A DNA stretch of 64,000 bases from Psettodes erumei (GCA_016785225.1 JAFBJZ010000771.1:1622501-1686500); one strand, 5' to 3'; positions 11,101 through 23,123 are shown, counted from the first letter of the stretch. Numbers and translations: made by a program. Notes: generated by a model not told the origin, from the sequence alone.

Positions 11101-11739
11101 GCGCCCCACACTCAAGTCCTCAATCACGGTCCACAATCATGGATGTAGAGAAAGCAGTCTTACCTGTAGGTACTGTGGCGATGGTGGGGCATACACACAG
11201 CTGTTCATTATGTAGGTACGACAGTTGAGCTCCTGGCCTTTTGTTTTCACGGGTAGCTCCACAGGACTGTATGCACCTAATGTCACATTCTCTTGACTGG
11301 ATGTGCACACATAAAAGCACGCATAGGAGATGTCAATTCCACGGGAAAACATGGTAATTGTTTTCATTAAAGAAACTACATGAAAACTTCACCTGTCTAA
11401 AGACTCCAAATCTGACATGTTCATCCTCCACACCACACCCCACACCTCGTCCCCTGGGCTGTGCTCTATGGTGGCCACACCTCCATGCCACCGGTCACTG
11501 GCAAGGCCTTTATGGTTCCCGAACACCAATTTATAGTCCTGAGAAATACACAAAGAAATAACTAATTATGCCGTGTATTTATGTGCAGTTCAAAACAGAA
11601 CATCGATGCCCGTTATATCAGACCATACCTTGAGTCTGGCCACACAGTGGACTGTTGCAGAGGGGTTTTTGAGCTGGAGCCTCTCCTTCAGCAGGTTGCT
11701 GCCATATGCAAAGTACAGGAAGGTGTGATTATTCTCCAT
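8000..11739 (-). CDS. ggct: Gamma-glutamylcyclotransferase
   Basis: Four coding exons on the minus strand (11739-11629, 11538-11393, 11296-11164, 8164-8000) join in frame to a 184-residue protein, close to the 188 of human GGCT. The enzyme releases 5-oxoproline from gamma-glutamyl dipeptides in the cytosolic glutathione cycle. The substrate-binding loop FLYFAYGSNLL is at residues 7-17. The catalytic glutamate is E88 in SLDSQENV, equivalent to human E98. The strands WHGGVATIEHSPGDEVWGVV and RTYIMN, the APPSPQY stretch and GLPKDYQEKLRAI match the family throughout. The C-terminal tail (ELERARRRAKERANHR) is arginine-rich and differs from the mammalian one. The start was chosen because family similarity begins just after it and an acceptor-like site lies 14 nt upstream, suggesting a non-coding first exon. 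GGACT (gamma-glutamylamine cyclotransferase) fits much worse. Confidence 0.92.
9756..9800 (+). pseudogene. Small LINE reverse-transcriptase relic (in ggct intron 3)
   Basis: Fifteen codons read DFQKAFDCMNHDLLI, which resembles the DFSKAFDTVNHDILL box of CR1/L2-type reverse transcriptases. Flanking sequence does not extend the match convincingly. On the antisense strand of ggct. Confidence 0.45.
9958..10165. repeat. Probable interspersed repeat (AACTGTGCAAAAGTCTGAGG type)
   Basis: The stretch beginning AACTGTGCAAAAGTCTGAGG resembles a repeat I have seen in fish genomes, but I cannot name the family. No coding potential was recognised. Confidence 0.35.
11164..11296 (-). CDS. ggct: ggct coding exon 3 (catalytic Glu)
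   Basis: This 133-nt exon covers residues 86-130. It starts SQENV with the catalytic E88 two codons in, then VKTKGQELNCRTYIMN and YAPPSPQYLQ. Donor GTAAGA. Confidence 0.9.
11393..11538 (-). CDS. ggct: ggct coding exon 2
   Basis: This 146-nt exon covers residues 38-85, including WHGGVATIEHSPGDEVWGVV. It ends two bases into codon 86; donor GTGAAG, acceptor TTTCTCAG. Confidence 0.9.
11629..11739 (-). CDS. ggct: ggct coding exon 1
   Basis: Residues 1-37, from MENNHTF through YGSNLL to HCVARLK, phase 0 at the end, donor GTATGG. Upstream (gene sense) a T/C-rich stretch ends in CAG at 11754, a likely acceptor for an untranslated exon. An in-frame extension to an ATG at 11908-11910 exists but would need that site to be unused and has no family similarity. 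Confidence 0.88.
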
Positions 11740-12592
11740 GCTGTCACCAGTTTCTGACAAGAGAAAGATGAGAACAAGGAACAGACGGAGTAAAAGCAGT
11801 GATGGCAGGGGCGGAGAGTTGAGCTGAGTGTTTGGAGGAGCGAGGGGCTGAGGTGAGAGAGCATGAGTTGCAGAGTGACAGAAATGAAGTACTGGCCTTC
11901 CAGCATTCACAAACCATTCTCATGCTAATCCCCCGCACTGCCACTGAGCCCTATTTACAGTCACAATACATAGTTTGCCTCATGTGTTGAGCCGACAACA
12001 ATCGGCCGTACACATAGATCAGACACAGTGAATACAGCGAACACAGCACACACACACACCTTTCCTATCATGAGCAAGATTTTATAAAATGAAATAAAGA
12101 TGGTTGTCAGTTTATTTATTAAAAAAACCCATCAGGTTTAACTTTTCACTTTGAGAGTAATAGGAAGAAAATACTAACATCAGAAAATCTCATCAATAAC
12201 TCGGAAACATCAGGGTTTAACTGTCCTCCCTTTGGAACAAGAGGAACGTGTGGTCTGGAGTTTTCAGCGAGCGTGAAACATTCCTGATGTGACCGTTATG
12301 TCTGTAATTCTCATTTTCCATTTGCCAGTGGTGCTGTTTCACTTTGTTCACCAGATGGCAGCATGTACATAATGATGCGCCGCAGGACAGTTTCCATGCA
12401 AAGCTAATATATTGCGTGTGCGTTTGTGTTACGACAAAGGCTGCTCCCCTGTGACTGTCAGCGCTGATTCCTCGCTGACTGAGGAATTAAACTACTGTTT
12501 TGCTCATTTTGAGGCGTAGAGGCCCCACGCAGTCACACTGCCGAGCAAGAGCGCACATAGACTCACACTCCTGGAACACCAAGTGACACTCG

Positions 12593-12652
12593 GGTCTTAT
12601 AGTCTAGTTAATGAGCTGAGTGATTAGAGGTGTGCCTCATCTGCTGCTGCAG
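12593..12652 (+). repeat. Dispersed short repeat, copy 1
   Basis: It shares about 56 bp with 23312-23371 in the same orientation: TATAGTCT[A/G]GTT, GAGCTGAGTGA, AGGTGTGC and CTGCTGCTGCA occur in the same order and spacing. Family not recognised. Confidence 0.55.
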
Positions 12653-12754
12653 GAGAAAGCCAGCCACTCTAATGTGAGACTAATTAAAAACAAAATATCA
12701 TAATCAAATGAAATGTCTATAGGATGTATAAAATCACATTTGTGATCAATTGCA

Positions 12755-13072
12755 TCAATTCATTTCTGTCTGTATGTTACTAGGCATTTCAGTCAGTCTG
12801 TACTGTAGGCTATTTTCTATGGACATGAGCGGGAAGACCTGTCGGTCTCCGAACTCTTTGGACAGGTAGGGATGTCTGTCCTGCAAATGCTTTGCCAAGT
12901 TCCACATATGGCCTCCCTTGCTAACACAGACTTTATAGCACTGCTTGTGTGAGTCAGTGTTTTCTGGTTTCCCTTTTTCATTGGCTTTGAAGCCAAAATA
13001 CTTCCAGATTGCACTTCTAGTTTCCTCTTTATCTACTATTTGTGGTTTTTCTGAAGTTGCCGTGGCCGCCAT
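12755..13072 (-). pseudogene. BED zinc-finger N-terminus of a hAT-type transposase (ZBED-like), truncated
   Basis: An open frame of 105 codons starts MAATATSEKPQIVDKEE and continues SAIWKYFGFKANEKG, the usual opening of BED fingers (conserved W and aromatic residues), then a zinc-ligand region and NLAKHLQDRHP with H-x4-H. Such fingers head hAT transposases and the vertebrate ZBED proteins derived from them. The frame stops after 105 residues, and no RNase-H-like catalytic domain or hAT dimerisation domain was seen downstream. The cysteine pair reads CYKVC (C-x3-C) instead of the usual C-x2-C. It is most simply a dead N-terminal fragment; a first exon of an unrecognised ZBED gene is possible. 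Confidence 0.6.
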
Positions 13073-13562
13073 CCCTCTCTTCTCCGAGAACTAAAGAAAC
13101 CCCGTCAGTCTCTCAGAGCTGTCTTTGCCTCGCTTTCTCCGTGTTTTGATGTCTTCACTCACCCACGTGCGCCTCGCGTTGACTCATATTACAAAGCATT
13201 GATTGCAGCAACGTCACGCACCATGCGCTCCAATAGCAAGTCATTCACATTCAAAGATAACGTTCCCTTTTTCAGTACAGGTATAGTGTGCAACACTACC
13301 AGGGACTAGACTCTCCTTATTTCTGTCAAAGTAAATGAAGAAAATTGCTGAAAATATAACTAAGGATAAAAGATTTACCATTAGCCTGCTATAGCTAAAA
13401 AAAATCTGCTGCAGCGGCCCACTGACTTCCCCTAAATATTATCTATATTATCTATTATTATCTCTTGGTTGGTGATAATTCTGTGTGAGTTTGTCACGAA
13501 TGCCTTCGTCCACATTAAACATAATTTTGGGGACTTATAAGATATTAGAATATCAATATTGA

Positions 13563-14009
13563 TTATTTCAGCTTGAAAAGTGGATTCTGTTGTGCGGTGG
13601 AAGAATTCTCTGATGTCATGAAAAGCATAACTTCTGCCCCCCCACACATACAAAGAATACATTTTTCCTCTGACTGTTCCTGCACCAACAGTAACAGTTC
13701 ACTGTATGTTGGGCCAAGAGATGTGGGCTGAGACTGTCTGACCATCTCCTCACGCTCTTTGATATTCAAATGACAAATGGTGCCATATGAATAGGGCCCG
13801 TGAACAGGGGGGAACACTGAGAAATTGAAAGGAATTTGTGTCACATAAACAGGGGGGCCCTGACGTTTCACTGGGAGCAGCAAGGAACAATGCGGCCACG
13901 TTGGTTTAAATGTCACGGTAGCTGCGATGATGAGGGGAATGTGTGGGACTGGCTCCGCCCTCCTGGATGTGGCGTGTTGGTGCCAGGCCAACACCACCTC
14001 TGATGACAC
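13563..14009 (-). other. Unrecognised 148-codon open frame
   Basis: This ATG-initiated frame, one of the longest in the window, begins MSSEVVLAWHQHATSRRAEP. It has no transmembrane, signal-peptide or repeat pattern that I recognise. It lies just upstream (minus sense) of the BED-finger relic, but I see no splice or motif link. It could be a chance frame in GC-richer DNA or part of a mobile element. No function is proposed. Confidence 0.2.
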
Positions 14010-15629
14010 GGTGGTATGTCTTCTGACCCTGAACCTCAGTCCTGAATACGCCTCACTACCGCTAGTATAAAGTCTGTCACTGTTCTGAAGCTCTGACCGT
14101 GGACAGTCAGTTGTTACGTGAAGTGAGCCATGAAAAAACTGACGAACTTGTGAGCGCTCTCATCCCTCTTTCACCCGGTGGCATTTGACGGAGCCTTTGC
14201 TAGCAGGCTATGAAACGGACACTAACACTTATATCACTTCCTGAGAGTCCAGCACAATGAAATGAAAAACTGCATTCTATCTTTTCCCCCCCTTTTTTCC
14301 AGCATCACTCTTCTTTTCCCTGAGCAGCTGAAATTCTGCTCAGCTCAAAATTGGAGATGAAACTGATGATTACATCCATCATGTCCCACGGTCAGCATTC
14401 ATGCCTGTCCTGTGCTGTGATTTGCTCAGATCGCTGTGTGCTAGCAGGCGACGTGAGACTTCACCCCATCAGTTCTGTGCCAACCGGAGCCCAGGATGGC
14501 ACCCCCTCCCTCCCCCCGGTGGCCTACGTGCAGACTCGCAGCATCTCAGCCCCAGCCTCACTCTCCTCTCTATTGGATTCTGCAACCCAGCCCCACCCAC
14601 TGTGTGATTTAATATCACCCCATATTACCCTTTTTTTCCCCACAGTCACGTTGTTTAACGCACACGGGCACAATCGCATTACAAATCCACACACAAAAAC
14701 CAATATTGGGAGTACACATTCACATAAGCACAGTTTGAATGCTCCAGCCACATTAATGGTAATTATATGCAGGCAGGCATCAGAAGGCAGCTGAATAGTC
14801 TCCAGGCTTTTTTTTTACCCATTCAAATGTGCTGGAAAACAGTGCAACTGTAACCCGAACTGCCTACATCTAGACCAGCTGATATCACTACCACTGCATA
14901 GGAGGACATCATGTCTTATGGATGTTAAAGGGTCTGGTCTTTGTCTGCAGCTGTGGGTGTCTTAACACTGAGAGGGACTGAGAAAATACTGCTTCGTAAG
15001 ACTCAGTCTTACCCAGTAGAACCCACCTGTGGATACACAACAACTCAAAGAGCTTATTAAACTTAACCAAACAAAAATGATGATTTACAAGATTTTTTTT
15101 TTTTATTGCGTCAGCCAGGTTTGATTAGTGGCTCAGTGGGAAAGCTTCAACTCCAGATGGCTGTCCTTTGTCCAACCTCTTTCTCCTCCAGGCCAGGGGA
15201 ACACAATGCGCTCAAAAGGAACAAACAGGAGCATCCTCTCATCAAAACTGCAAAACACGGTGGACATGTCAGGTGGAAGGTAGGCCATGTTTTCTTATTT
15301 CCAGCAATAGCCCCAAGTTTTTCCATACAAATATGTCAGGATTAAGCATTGTCCTCCCTTTGTTCTAGTGTTTTGGATTTTCTCTCTACCATCCCTAGTG
15401 TGTGTCTTGGTGTGCGTGTGTGTGGGAGGTGGGTTTGACTGTGCTCCAGGCCTGGTTTTCTGGTCTCTCTCCCGCTTACTCACCTACTCACCTGTAACTC
15501 ATCACGGATCAAGACCATTTTGTGCAGTTGAAAGGTCTGGCTCTTTCCTCCAGACCTTGCGAGTTCATTGCTTCATACTTTTGCCCACCAGGGAGGTTAC
15601 ATTTTTGCCCGTGTGCATTTGTTTGATTG

Positions 15630-15850
15630 ACTGATTGTTAGTTTGTCTGTTAGCTGGATTATGCAAAAAATACTTGAAGGATTTTCATTTAAAATGGTGG
15701 AAAGATGGGGCATTGGCCAAGAAGAACCCATTCAATTTTGGTGTTAACAAAAAAAGTTATTTACTACTCTGCAAAAAACATCAGAACCAATTTTATTGAA
15801 TCTTAGTGTGGGAGTGAGGCATGGGCTAAAGAGGAACCCATTCATTTTTC
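15630..15850 (+). repeat. Diverged interspersed repeat
   Basis: TTAGCTGGATTATGCAAAAA, GGAAAGATGGGGCATTGGCC and AAGAACCCATTCAATTTTGG follow the order of a widespread fish repeat that I recognise from memory. A second partial echo (GGCATGGGCTAAAGAGGAACC) follows at about 15820. Class not assigned. Confidence 0.5.
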
Positions 15851-18800
15851 AGCTGCATTGCTTTGTTGGTTTAAGTTGTCTGGTGAGCATATTTTTCTGG
15901 TTAGCATTTTTCCCTACTTTTACTGCTTTAGAAATTGACAATCACCAATATAGTTTGTTTTGATAAGAATAAAAAAAAAACTTTTTTAATGTCAAGGCAA
16001 AAATAGATTACTACAAAGTTATGTCAGTTAATTCATGACAGCCCTGAGTCAGTGCGCATAAATCTGAATTAGGCTTGCGCATCTGAACGTGGAAATTTGA
16101 CTCCATTTTTCTTTGCAAAACTGCTGAAGCTCTATCAGGTTGCACAGGGACTGAAGTCTGAACTTTGACTCGGTTACTCCAGAACACTCATCTTGTTGTC
16201 TTTAAATCATTTCTGTGTTGCTTTCACTCTACACTTTGTGTACTTGTCTTGAAAATAAATCTTCTCCTAAGTTATATTTTCTTAACCTCTCTTTCCCTCA
16301 CTTTTATAAGCCTTCCTCGGCCTGCTGCCGAGAAGCATCCCCACAGCATGCTGCTGATGGCGTGTTTGTGGTGACGTGCCGTGTTTGATTTGCACCAAAC
16401 ACTGCGTCTAGTTTGATCACCAAAAAGCTCCAGTTTGGGCACCAAAGAGTTTAAATACCTGGAATTCCCGACCAGTCAGTCAGATCTAAATAAGCCCCTT
16501 GAATGATAGGTTAAACGTCTTCAGGATGTTACACCCAAGTCCATTTTGTCTTACTCCAGGGCACTTCTCATCGAGAGCGTGTCTAAACTGTACGGATTAT
16601 AATATCATTTACAGGCTGAACATGTTTGACTTGTCATGTGATAGCAAGTGGTCGAATAAGGGAGACTACCCTTAGAATAAAAAATTGCTGAAGATGGTTT
16701 TAGGAAATGGCCATAAGATCCAGAGAAATCATTTGACCAATGTTTATAATTTAGATAAACTAATTGTTTAACATGACAAGCACATACAAACTGCATCTCT
16801 ATGTATTTTATGCTGTCAGCTGTAATCCATTCATAATGGAGGAACAGAATCTTCCCATTATTTCAGACCACAGCAAACAATTTTTTGGCTTCTTTCATAG
16901 AAGTCTGTCAGCTTGAATGTCTCCTCCCCCCTCATTCTCAGTGGCTTGAGAGAAAAAAAAAATCCTGTAGAGGGAAAGAAGAAAAACTGGGAATGGAGAC
17001 AAAAGCCCCTCTTTCTCTCTGTGGCACCTAAGTAGCTTAAGCAGCCATAATCTTTTCTCCATGTTCCCTGCAGCAGATCAAAGACAGCCTACCTTTGGAC
17101 CCTGCTCCTCAATTAGATGGATTAGTATCAAATTAAGTTTTGATTTGCTCCCTGGTGCGACACTTTCTGCAAGGTGGCACAACAGCGAAGGAGAGCATGT
17201 GAGGGGCTAAAGCGCACACAATGCTTTTGGTGGGTGGGGGAGGGGAGCAAAAGGAGGCCCTCATCACTGGGAGGCCCCGGAAACACGCCTTAATGGGTTC
17301 TCAGAGGTATTCTTCAGCTACAATAGGCAGTGGCTCTTTCTGCTTTCCTCTACTCTTTGAACTGCTGAAGGAGTGGTCCAGGGATGATTGCCAAATGACT
17401 TCATACCCACAACAAACATTTTCATATTGTCGTTAATGGAGGTCATATTGGCAGCAGAAGTCTCGAGTGTGTTAACGTGTGTCCATGTGGAAGTGCAGTA
17501 GATGCTTCATGGTAACACAACGGAAAAATCTAAACCGCTCAAGGGGTTCACAAACTTTCAAGCAGCACTGCAGCTCAGCTCCCCCGGGCGGAACTGGAGG
17601 GTGTCAGGGCGGTGCTTTTAATGACTGAGAAGTTTACACAAATTGCGTACCCAGTGTATAGCACTCCATTGTTTCAAAAGAGAGAGAAGAGAGAGCAAGA
17701 ACGGAGTTAGTAACAGGAATTTGTCAAAAATCTGGATGCACGTGTAATATCGTCCATGCAGTTAACAGGATAAAGGAGTGCAGAGCTGCCAAACTTGTAA
17801 TGCCTTCAGTAAGAGGACCTATAGATACTGCAGTAGACTATGATACGGATAGATGGATCTCCAATTGTTTCAATATGGTTACCGTGCTGACAGCTCTATT
17901 TGTTGTGTTACTGGATTTGCTGGTCTTCCAGACAAACATTTGTTGAAACACTTCTCTATCCCAACAGAGGTCCTTGTTTTCGCACAAGAGCAGCGCTAAC
18001 ATACAGATTGCAAACTGAAGCGCTGAGATGGATCATAGGTGACTGTCAAATGCAGAGTGTGGATTATTGTGTGAGGCCCACTGGGCTCTGGCAGGCTCCG
18101 TCAAGAGGTTGCATTTATTTTAATATTCTCTGAGATAAATGTAAAAATGAGTGAAAAGGGGAAATGATTTCAAGTTGCAAATTGTAGCTTGCATTTTTCA
18201 AATTTGCAGAGCTAAATATCAAATGGCACACAGATAAAGACTTCAGAAGAAGAAGTCAGAGAAATTGAAGGAAAACATAACAAGAAGGAACAAGTTAAAA
18301 CTTGATTTAAGAAGCGTATGCCACGGAAGGAAGCAGACAAACAAGCAAATGTTGAACATGCTCTAATTCTGGGACTGAGCAGCTCAGACAGCACTGTCCA
18401 GATGGAATCCTTGAGGTCTGACTGAGTTTTCATTCTGTAATGAATGGTGAATGAAGATGATGAACCTCTGAAACATCTGCTTTGACTCGCAAACTTCCAC
18501 TGCATCATAACCGATCACTGGTGCTTATGCACGTAATCTGTCTGAAAAAAAAAGACTCACTAGAAAAACGATAGCACATGAGTGATGCAATAATCAGTCA
18601 GTTACTACTTGTGTGTGATACAGTACCTCTGGCCTGCAAGGAAGAAAAACAGTGACTCAACATAAAGGGGTGAAGAGTCATTACAGTCTGTGTGTAAATA
18701 ACCACAGTGTGGGTGTGCTTGGGATTTTTTTTATGTGATTCCAAAGTTTCTGAGTAAGAGCCTAGCTGAGCGTCCACACGTAGGCATTGCGTCATCTCCC

Positions 18801-20723
18801 ACTCAAACGTGATTCGTTTCATGTACAGCAAGCAGGGATGAAGGAGAATCATCATCATCTGGACTTGTTGGTCCCATTAATGGCAAGGCGGTAGGTTCCG
18901 AAATGAGTCACTAGAACATTAGAGTAGCCTTATTGATGATTAAATTTGGGGCTGGATAACTTACACTCGCAAGGATAAACTTGAAATTAATGTCACTGGC
19001 CTGTCAAAATTACAATCGGATATCGGTACAAGGTTGACTGCAGAAAATGAAACTCACAAAAAGGCAGTTACTTTCATCAGTGTCGTGAGGGATCACACTA
19101 ACTCATTAAGAGAAAAGAAACTGGAAAACTAAGAAAAAGGACACGTCTTTACAAAAGAGGTTTAAAAATGCGGAATCAAATGAATCAAAATGTGAAGAGC
19201 AAAAAAACAAAAGCAGAATAATCAAAATAAACAACTCTTGGATCTCCTATGCATTATAATATTCTTTAATAGTACCTAATGTGAATATTACATGCAGCAA
19301 TGCATGTACACTCTCATGATAGTCAATGACCGAGGTCTTTAATAATAATTCAAATGGCGTTAAATCCAATCTCCTAGTGAGCATACATATCACAAGAGGG
19401 ATCACTTCTAACAATCAGGATGTCATGGTCAAATTAATAAACTGTTAGCTACTGTTACTGCATGACAACTTCCTCTTTTTCTCCCGACATAGCTACTTCG
19501 ACCGTTCGAGGTTGCCTCACAATGTTCAGTATTTTTGAATCATTCCAATCCTTCAACTCCAGCTGTTGCTCCTCAAGGTCTAACCCCTCCACCCCCAGAC
19601 GGATGTGCTTCCCTGTGTTGGCAGCTGGCTAACATGAGAGAAAGTGGCTGTGACTAAAGACTTTCCCTTACTTCTGATACGTAAGCATGATGATCCAGAG
19701 AAGATGTGAATTAGCGATGGGCTGAGTATGTGTTTTGTTTTTGTAGTATTTGTCTGGCGATGAGTGAGGGCGCGTGACTAGAGTAAGGGTAAACACAAAG
19801 TTGTGAAACTTTTCTGAGGAGTTGAGTAACACAATGAAGGGAATGACTATGCAACATAGTCATCACGAGTATGTCATAAATTCATTTTAGTACAATCTAT
19901 AAGATATACTTTAGTATAACAATTGTATGCTACTTTATACTCAATTACAATTCAGGGGGGAAACACTGTGACATGTATCTGAAAGTTGAAAGTGAAAGTG
20001 AATGTGAAAATTTTACCTATGAAAACAGTGTAAAAAATGCATTACCCTCTATCTGAATCATTTAAAAAAGTTTCAGCATTCAAAAACAGTTACATAATTT
20101 TCCAGTGTTACAACTCTTTATTATTGTCTTTACTAAAGGAAGTAAAATGTCATGCCATACAGCACAGGGCTTAGCTCACACTATCCTGTATAAGTTAGTG
20201 GAAGCCATCCCCTGAATCACCATATTTGCGTACAACATCACAGATGCACATCGCCACAGCAAAGATAGAGAAATGTGGGATAGACTTAAGCTGAAACCCA
20301 AAACTACCCTGTGACAAGCCAGATACTGAAGGCAGCAAAAGAACCTAAACCCGACCCGAGACTTAATATATTGTTGGGACCCAGCAGGCAGTAAAACCAT
20401 GGCTTACAGAATTGGGGTAAAGGTCTCTCAACTGAACCGTGGTGACATCCTTCTTCTGTGATTGCTTCCACAGCTGTAGGAACATGTACCACTGTCATCC
20501 ACCAGATATAAGTCAATAGCTGACTTGCTATGGTTGCATAACAGGAGAGATGCGGTATTGGGTCAGCACCAGAGCTCCATGACGGACCTCACTGGGTTTC
20601 CTCCCATTTCAGAGACATGGGATGATCTCTATCTGTTGAGACAACCATGCAGTTGGGCCCTGCAAAGACCAACTCCAACATGCATCAGCTACGGTAACAA
20701 CACATATTGTATATTATCAGAAA

Positions 20724-20749
20724 TACACACACACACACACACACACACA
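20724..20749. repeat. (CA)n microsatellite
   Basis: Uninterrupted run of about 13 alternating AC units. Confidence 0.9.
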
Positions 20750-21060
20750 TACATTCACCTTAAAGAACATGCACTTAAACACACACGCAACCCAAGTGTA
20801 TGCTCACACGATCATCTTTTCACATCCAAGCACAGATGGACCTTCTTCTGTTTCTAATTACCCCAGGGGCACATTCAATTGCACAATTCAATATGTTTTT
20901 CTTAAAAATTGGTTTCTTTACATTTAATTTGATCATAACCATGATTATTTTCCAGCTGACTGAAGGGTTGATGTTCGCTTTGTCCTCCCTGAGAAAGTTC
21001 TTCTTTTTAACACAGCTGAGCACACACCGTGCACGTGTTAGTAGCGAGCGCGCGGCGTGC

Positions 21061-21084
21061 ACACACACACACACACACACACAC
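21061..21084. repeat. (CA)n microsatellite
   Basis: Twelve AC units directly after a short GC-rich stretch (GAGCGCGCGGCGTGC). Confidence 0.9.
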
Positions 21085-21422
21085 CTGCAATTATTTTGTC
21101 AGTGTTGTTCACTGTTGAAAGGCTCCTCTTTGATCAAAGTTCCTAACAAGAACCATATTATCTTTGACAGCTGGCAAGTTGACAGATTGGTGTCAGGTGC
21201 TGGCAGCATGTTTCACAGAAACTGTCTCATTCACAGCTGTGCGTCAAGTAATGTCCAGTCGTATTCATGCAGGTACAGCAACAGTGTACATTCACGATTT
21301 GTGTTAAGTCATTTACGCACTGGGCACATAATGATTTGACAACATGGAAATGCCCAGTACTCCAATGACGCAATGCAAATTGGCGGCACTTCCAATGTGT
21401 ACAACAAACATTTGGAATATAT

Positions 21423-21715
21423 TTGCAGACTTGCACCAGCTCAGTTCTCAACAAAAGGGCAGATTCAACATCCTCCAGTGATGATGATGTTGTAACAAAA
21501 GAAGAGGAGATTGCCAATAACAAAGCCAACATCATCTCAAAAGAAAGACAAGGAAGGTTCCACTGTCTCATACGGGAGCTGAAGCTCGACCACAACCCTG
21601 GTTCTGGACATATTTTAGGATATCAGCAGGACAGTTTCGGGGCTTGCTGGGGATGCAAACGTTGCATCTGAGGAAGCAGAGGATCAGAGCAGTGTCCGGC
21701 AAACTTCATAAGGAG
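21423..21715 (+). pseudogene. PIF/Harbinger transposase N-terminal relic
   Basis: The first frame has an acidic, serine-rich stretch, then FHCLIRELKLD; after a frame change, YFRISAGQFRGLLG begins at 21611. The order FH.LVREL.LD ... YFRMS..QFD.LL is the typical pre-catalytic segment of fish PIF/Harbinger (HARBI1-like) transposases. The DDE domain does not follow here. Decayed and non-functional. Confidence 0.5.
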
Positions 21716-21935
21716 TAAATACTGTCGGCCCAGCTGCACTACTGCAATTTTGGTGGGATTGAAGTCATGATGGGGATGATTTCTTGGGTTTTATTAATGT
21801 TAATGTTTGCATGCTTGCAGGTGACTTTGTTCTGTTGGCTGCACACTTTGCTGTGCCACTGAATGTGTGTTTCTTCCTTTGCATTGGTGTTTTGCTTCGC
21901 TGAGTTCTTTAGTGGGTTTTCTGTTTGCTCATGTA

Positions 21936-22075
21936 TACTCACTGGCCACTTCCTTAAGTACACTTGTACAATATAATGTGATCCAACACAAAAAACCTCA
22001 GAGAGGTTTTACTCAGACTTGGTGTATGGTTGTTGTTCATATCAACAGAATCTCTAGATGAACTCAGACTTTGCT
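21936..22075 (+). repeat. Diverged interspersed repeat (ACTCACTGGCCAC type)
   Basis: ACTCACTGGCCACTTCCTTA then AGTACACTTGTACAATATAA and GATCCAACACA resemble the start of a common fish repeat (ACTCACTGGCCACTTTATTA followed by GGTACACCTG). Class not assigned. Confidence 0.45.
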
Positions 22076-22235
22076 AATTTGGTTATAATTTTATAGGAGA
22101 GGAGGCCTGCCTTGCCATGATCTATTTACATTTCAATTGTAGAGCATTTCCCTTGTGTCAAGCTGCTGCTCTTGTATTGTGTTCATCTGATTATAATCAT
22201 TATTGATACTCATATGTAGGGTGAATGGTTTCCAA

Positions 22236-22271
22236 ACATTCAGTGGAAATTGCAACATTTCCACTGAATGT
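22236..22271. repeat. Perfect 15-bp hairpin
   Basis: ACATTCAGTGGAAAT and its exact reverse complement flank a 6-nt loop (TGCAAC). Confidence 0.85.
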
Positions 22272-22510
22272 ATGATTCATATGGGGTAGGTGCGGTATAT
22301 CCACAATATTTCCTTTGAATTGGGGAACTGTCAGCATCTTGACACATGTTTTTCTTAGGAGGACCAGATGCTCATCTCAGATGTAACGTAGATTAAGGAT
22401 AGCAGATTGTAGTAGCACTGTTGTTTTGGGCACTGTGACGTGCTACCTGCTAATACTCACCAAGATGGGGGCAAACATTTGTCTGTGTAGCCAATGTGTC
22501 TTGCTTTTAG

Positions 22511-22511
<1 letters not shown>

Positions 22512-22568
<57 letters not shown>

Positions 22569-22610
22569 AAGCTTAATTTTATTAATTTAATTTAATTTAA
22601 TTTAATTTTA
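22512..22610. repeat. (ATT)n microsatellite followed by (TTTAA)n
   Basis: About 18 ATT units (22512-22566), then a short AT-rich junction and several TTTAA units. Confidence 0.95.
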
Positions 22611-23123
22611 AAAGATTCATTGATGAATCCAAAGAGTATTTGTCTTGTTTTTCTTTGTAAATTCAGTGAAATCTAATGATATGATATGATATCTAAGTGT
22701 TAAATTGCCTGTGGTCCTGTGTTCACTTGGTACTGGCCACCGTCACCACCTCTACCTACCCATAAACTTCCCTCATTCCTCGCTGGGATTCATCTTTTAT
22801 CCTTTATCCATTCTTGTGGCCATGTTTCAACATCTCTTTATCCCAGTCTCACCCTCACAGACCCCCTCCTCCCACTTTTCTACTTTATTTCGCAGCCTAA
22901 ATCAAAGCCAGTCTTGCAGAGAGCTGGAGTAGTAGTAGTAGTTGCTTATTGAACATATGACAATGACTCTTGACCTCTTTGCCCTGGCCTATTGTTGGAA
23001 GTATTGTGGCGCAGGGACACGGGGTTGGCTGGGTGAAAAGGGCACCCTGTTTTCCAAGCAATGGATGCCAAGTTTTGAAAGGTGTGAAATCACACACACG
23101 GCTGTGTTTACCCCACACAGAGG

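Larger units (their letters stand above)
8165..11163 (-). other. ggct intron 3
   Basis: A 3.0-kb intron. It holds a C-rich tract around 9395-9500, the small LINE relic, a probable repeat at 9958-10165 and AT-rich unique-looking sequence. No further ggct exon is needed: exons 3 and 4 join in phase 0. Confidence 0.7.
14010..21422. other. Gene-free interval, part 1
   Basis: No exon with family similarity was found on either strand. It contains the repeat debris at 15630-15850 and CA tracts at 20724-20749 and 21061-21084. The longest frames (14351-14794 plus; 20800-21339 plus) are compositionally biased, and the latter runs through a CA tract. Confidence 0.5.

Noticed and set aside
14351..14794. 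147-codon open frame on the plus strand
   Set aside because: It overlaps other open frames on both strands in a C-rich stretch, shows no recognisable domain and has no splice-linked partners.
20800..21339. 179-codon open frame, the longest in the window
   Set aside because: It runs through a CA microsatellite (repeated TH residues) and low-complexity sequence; no domain or family similarity.
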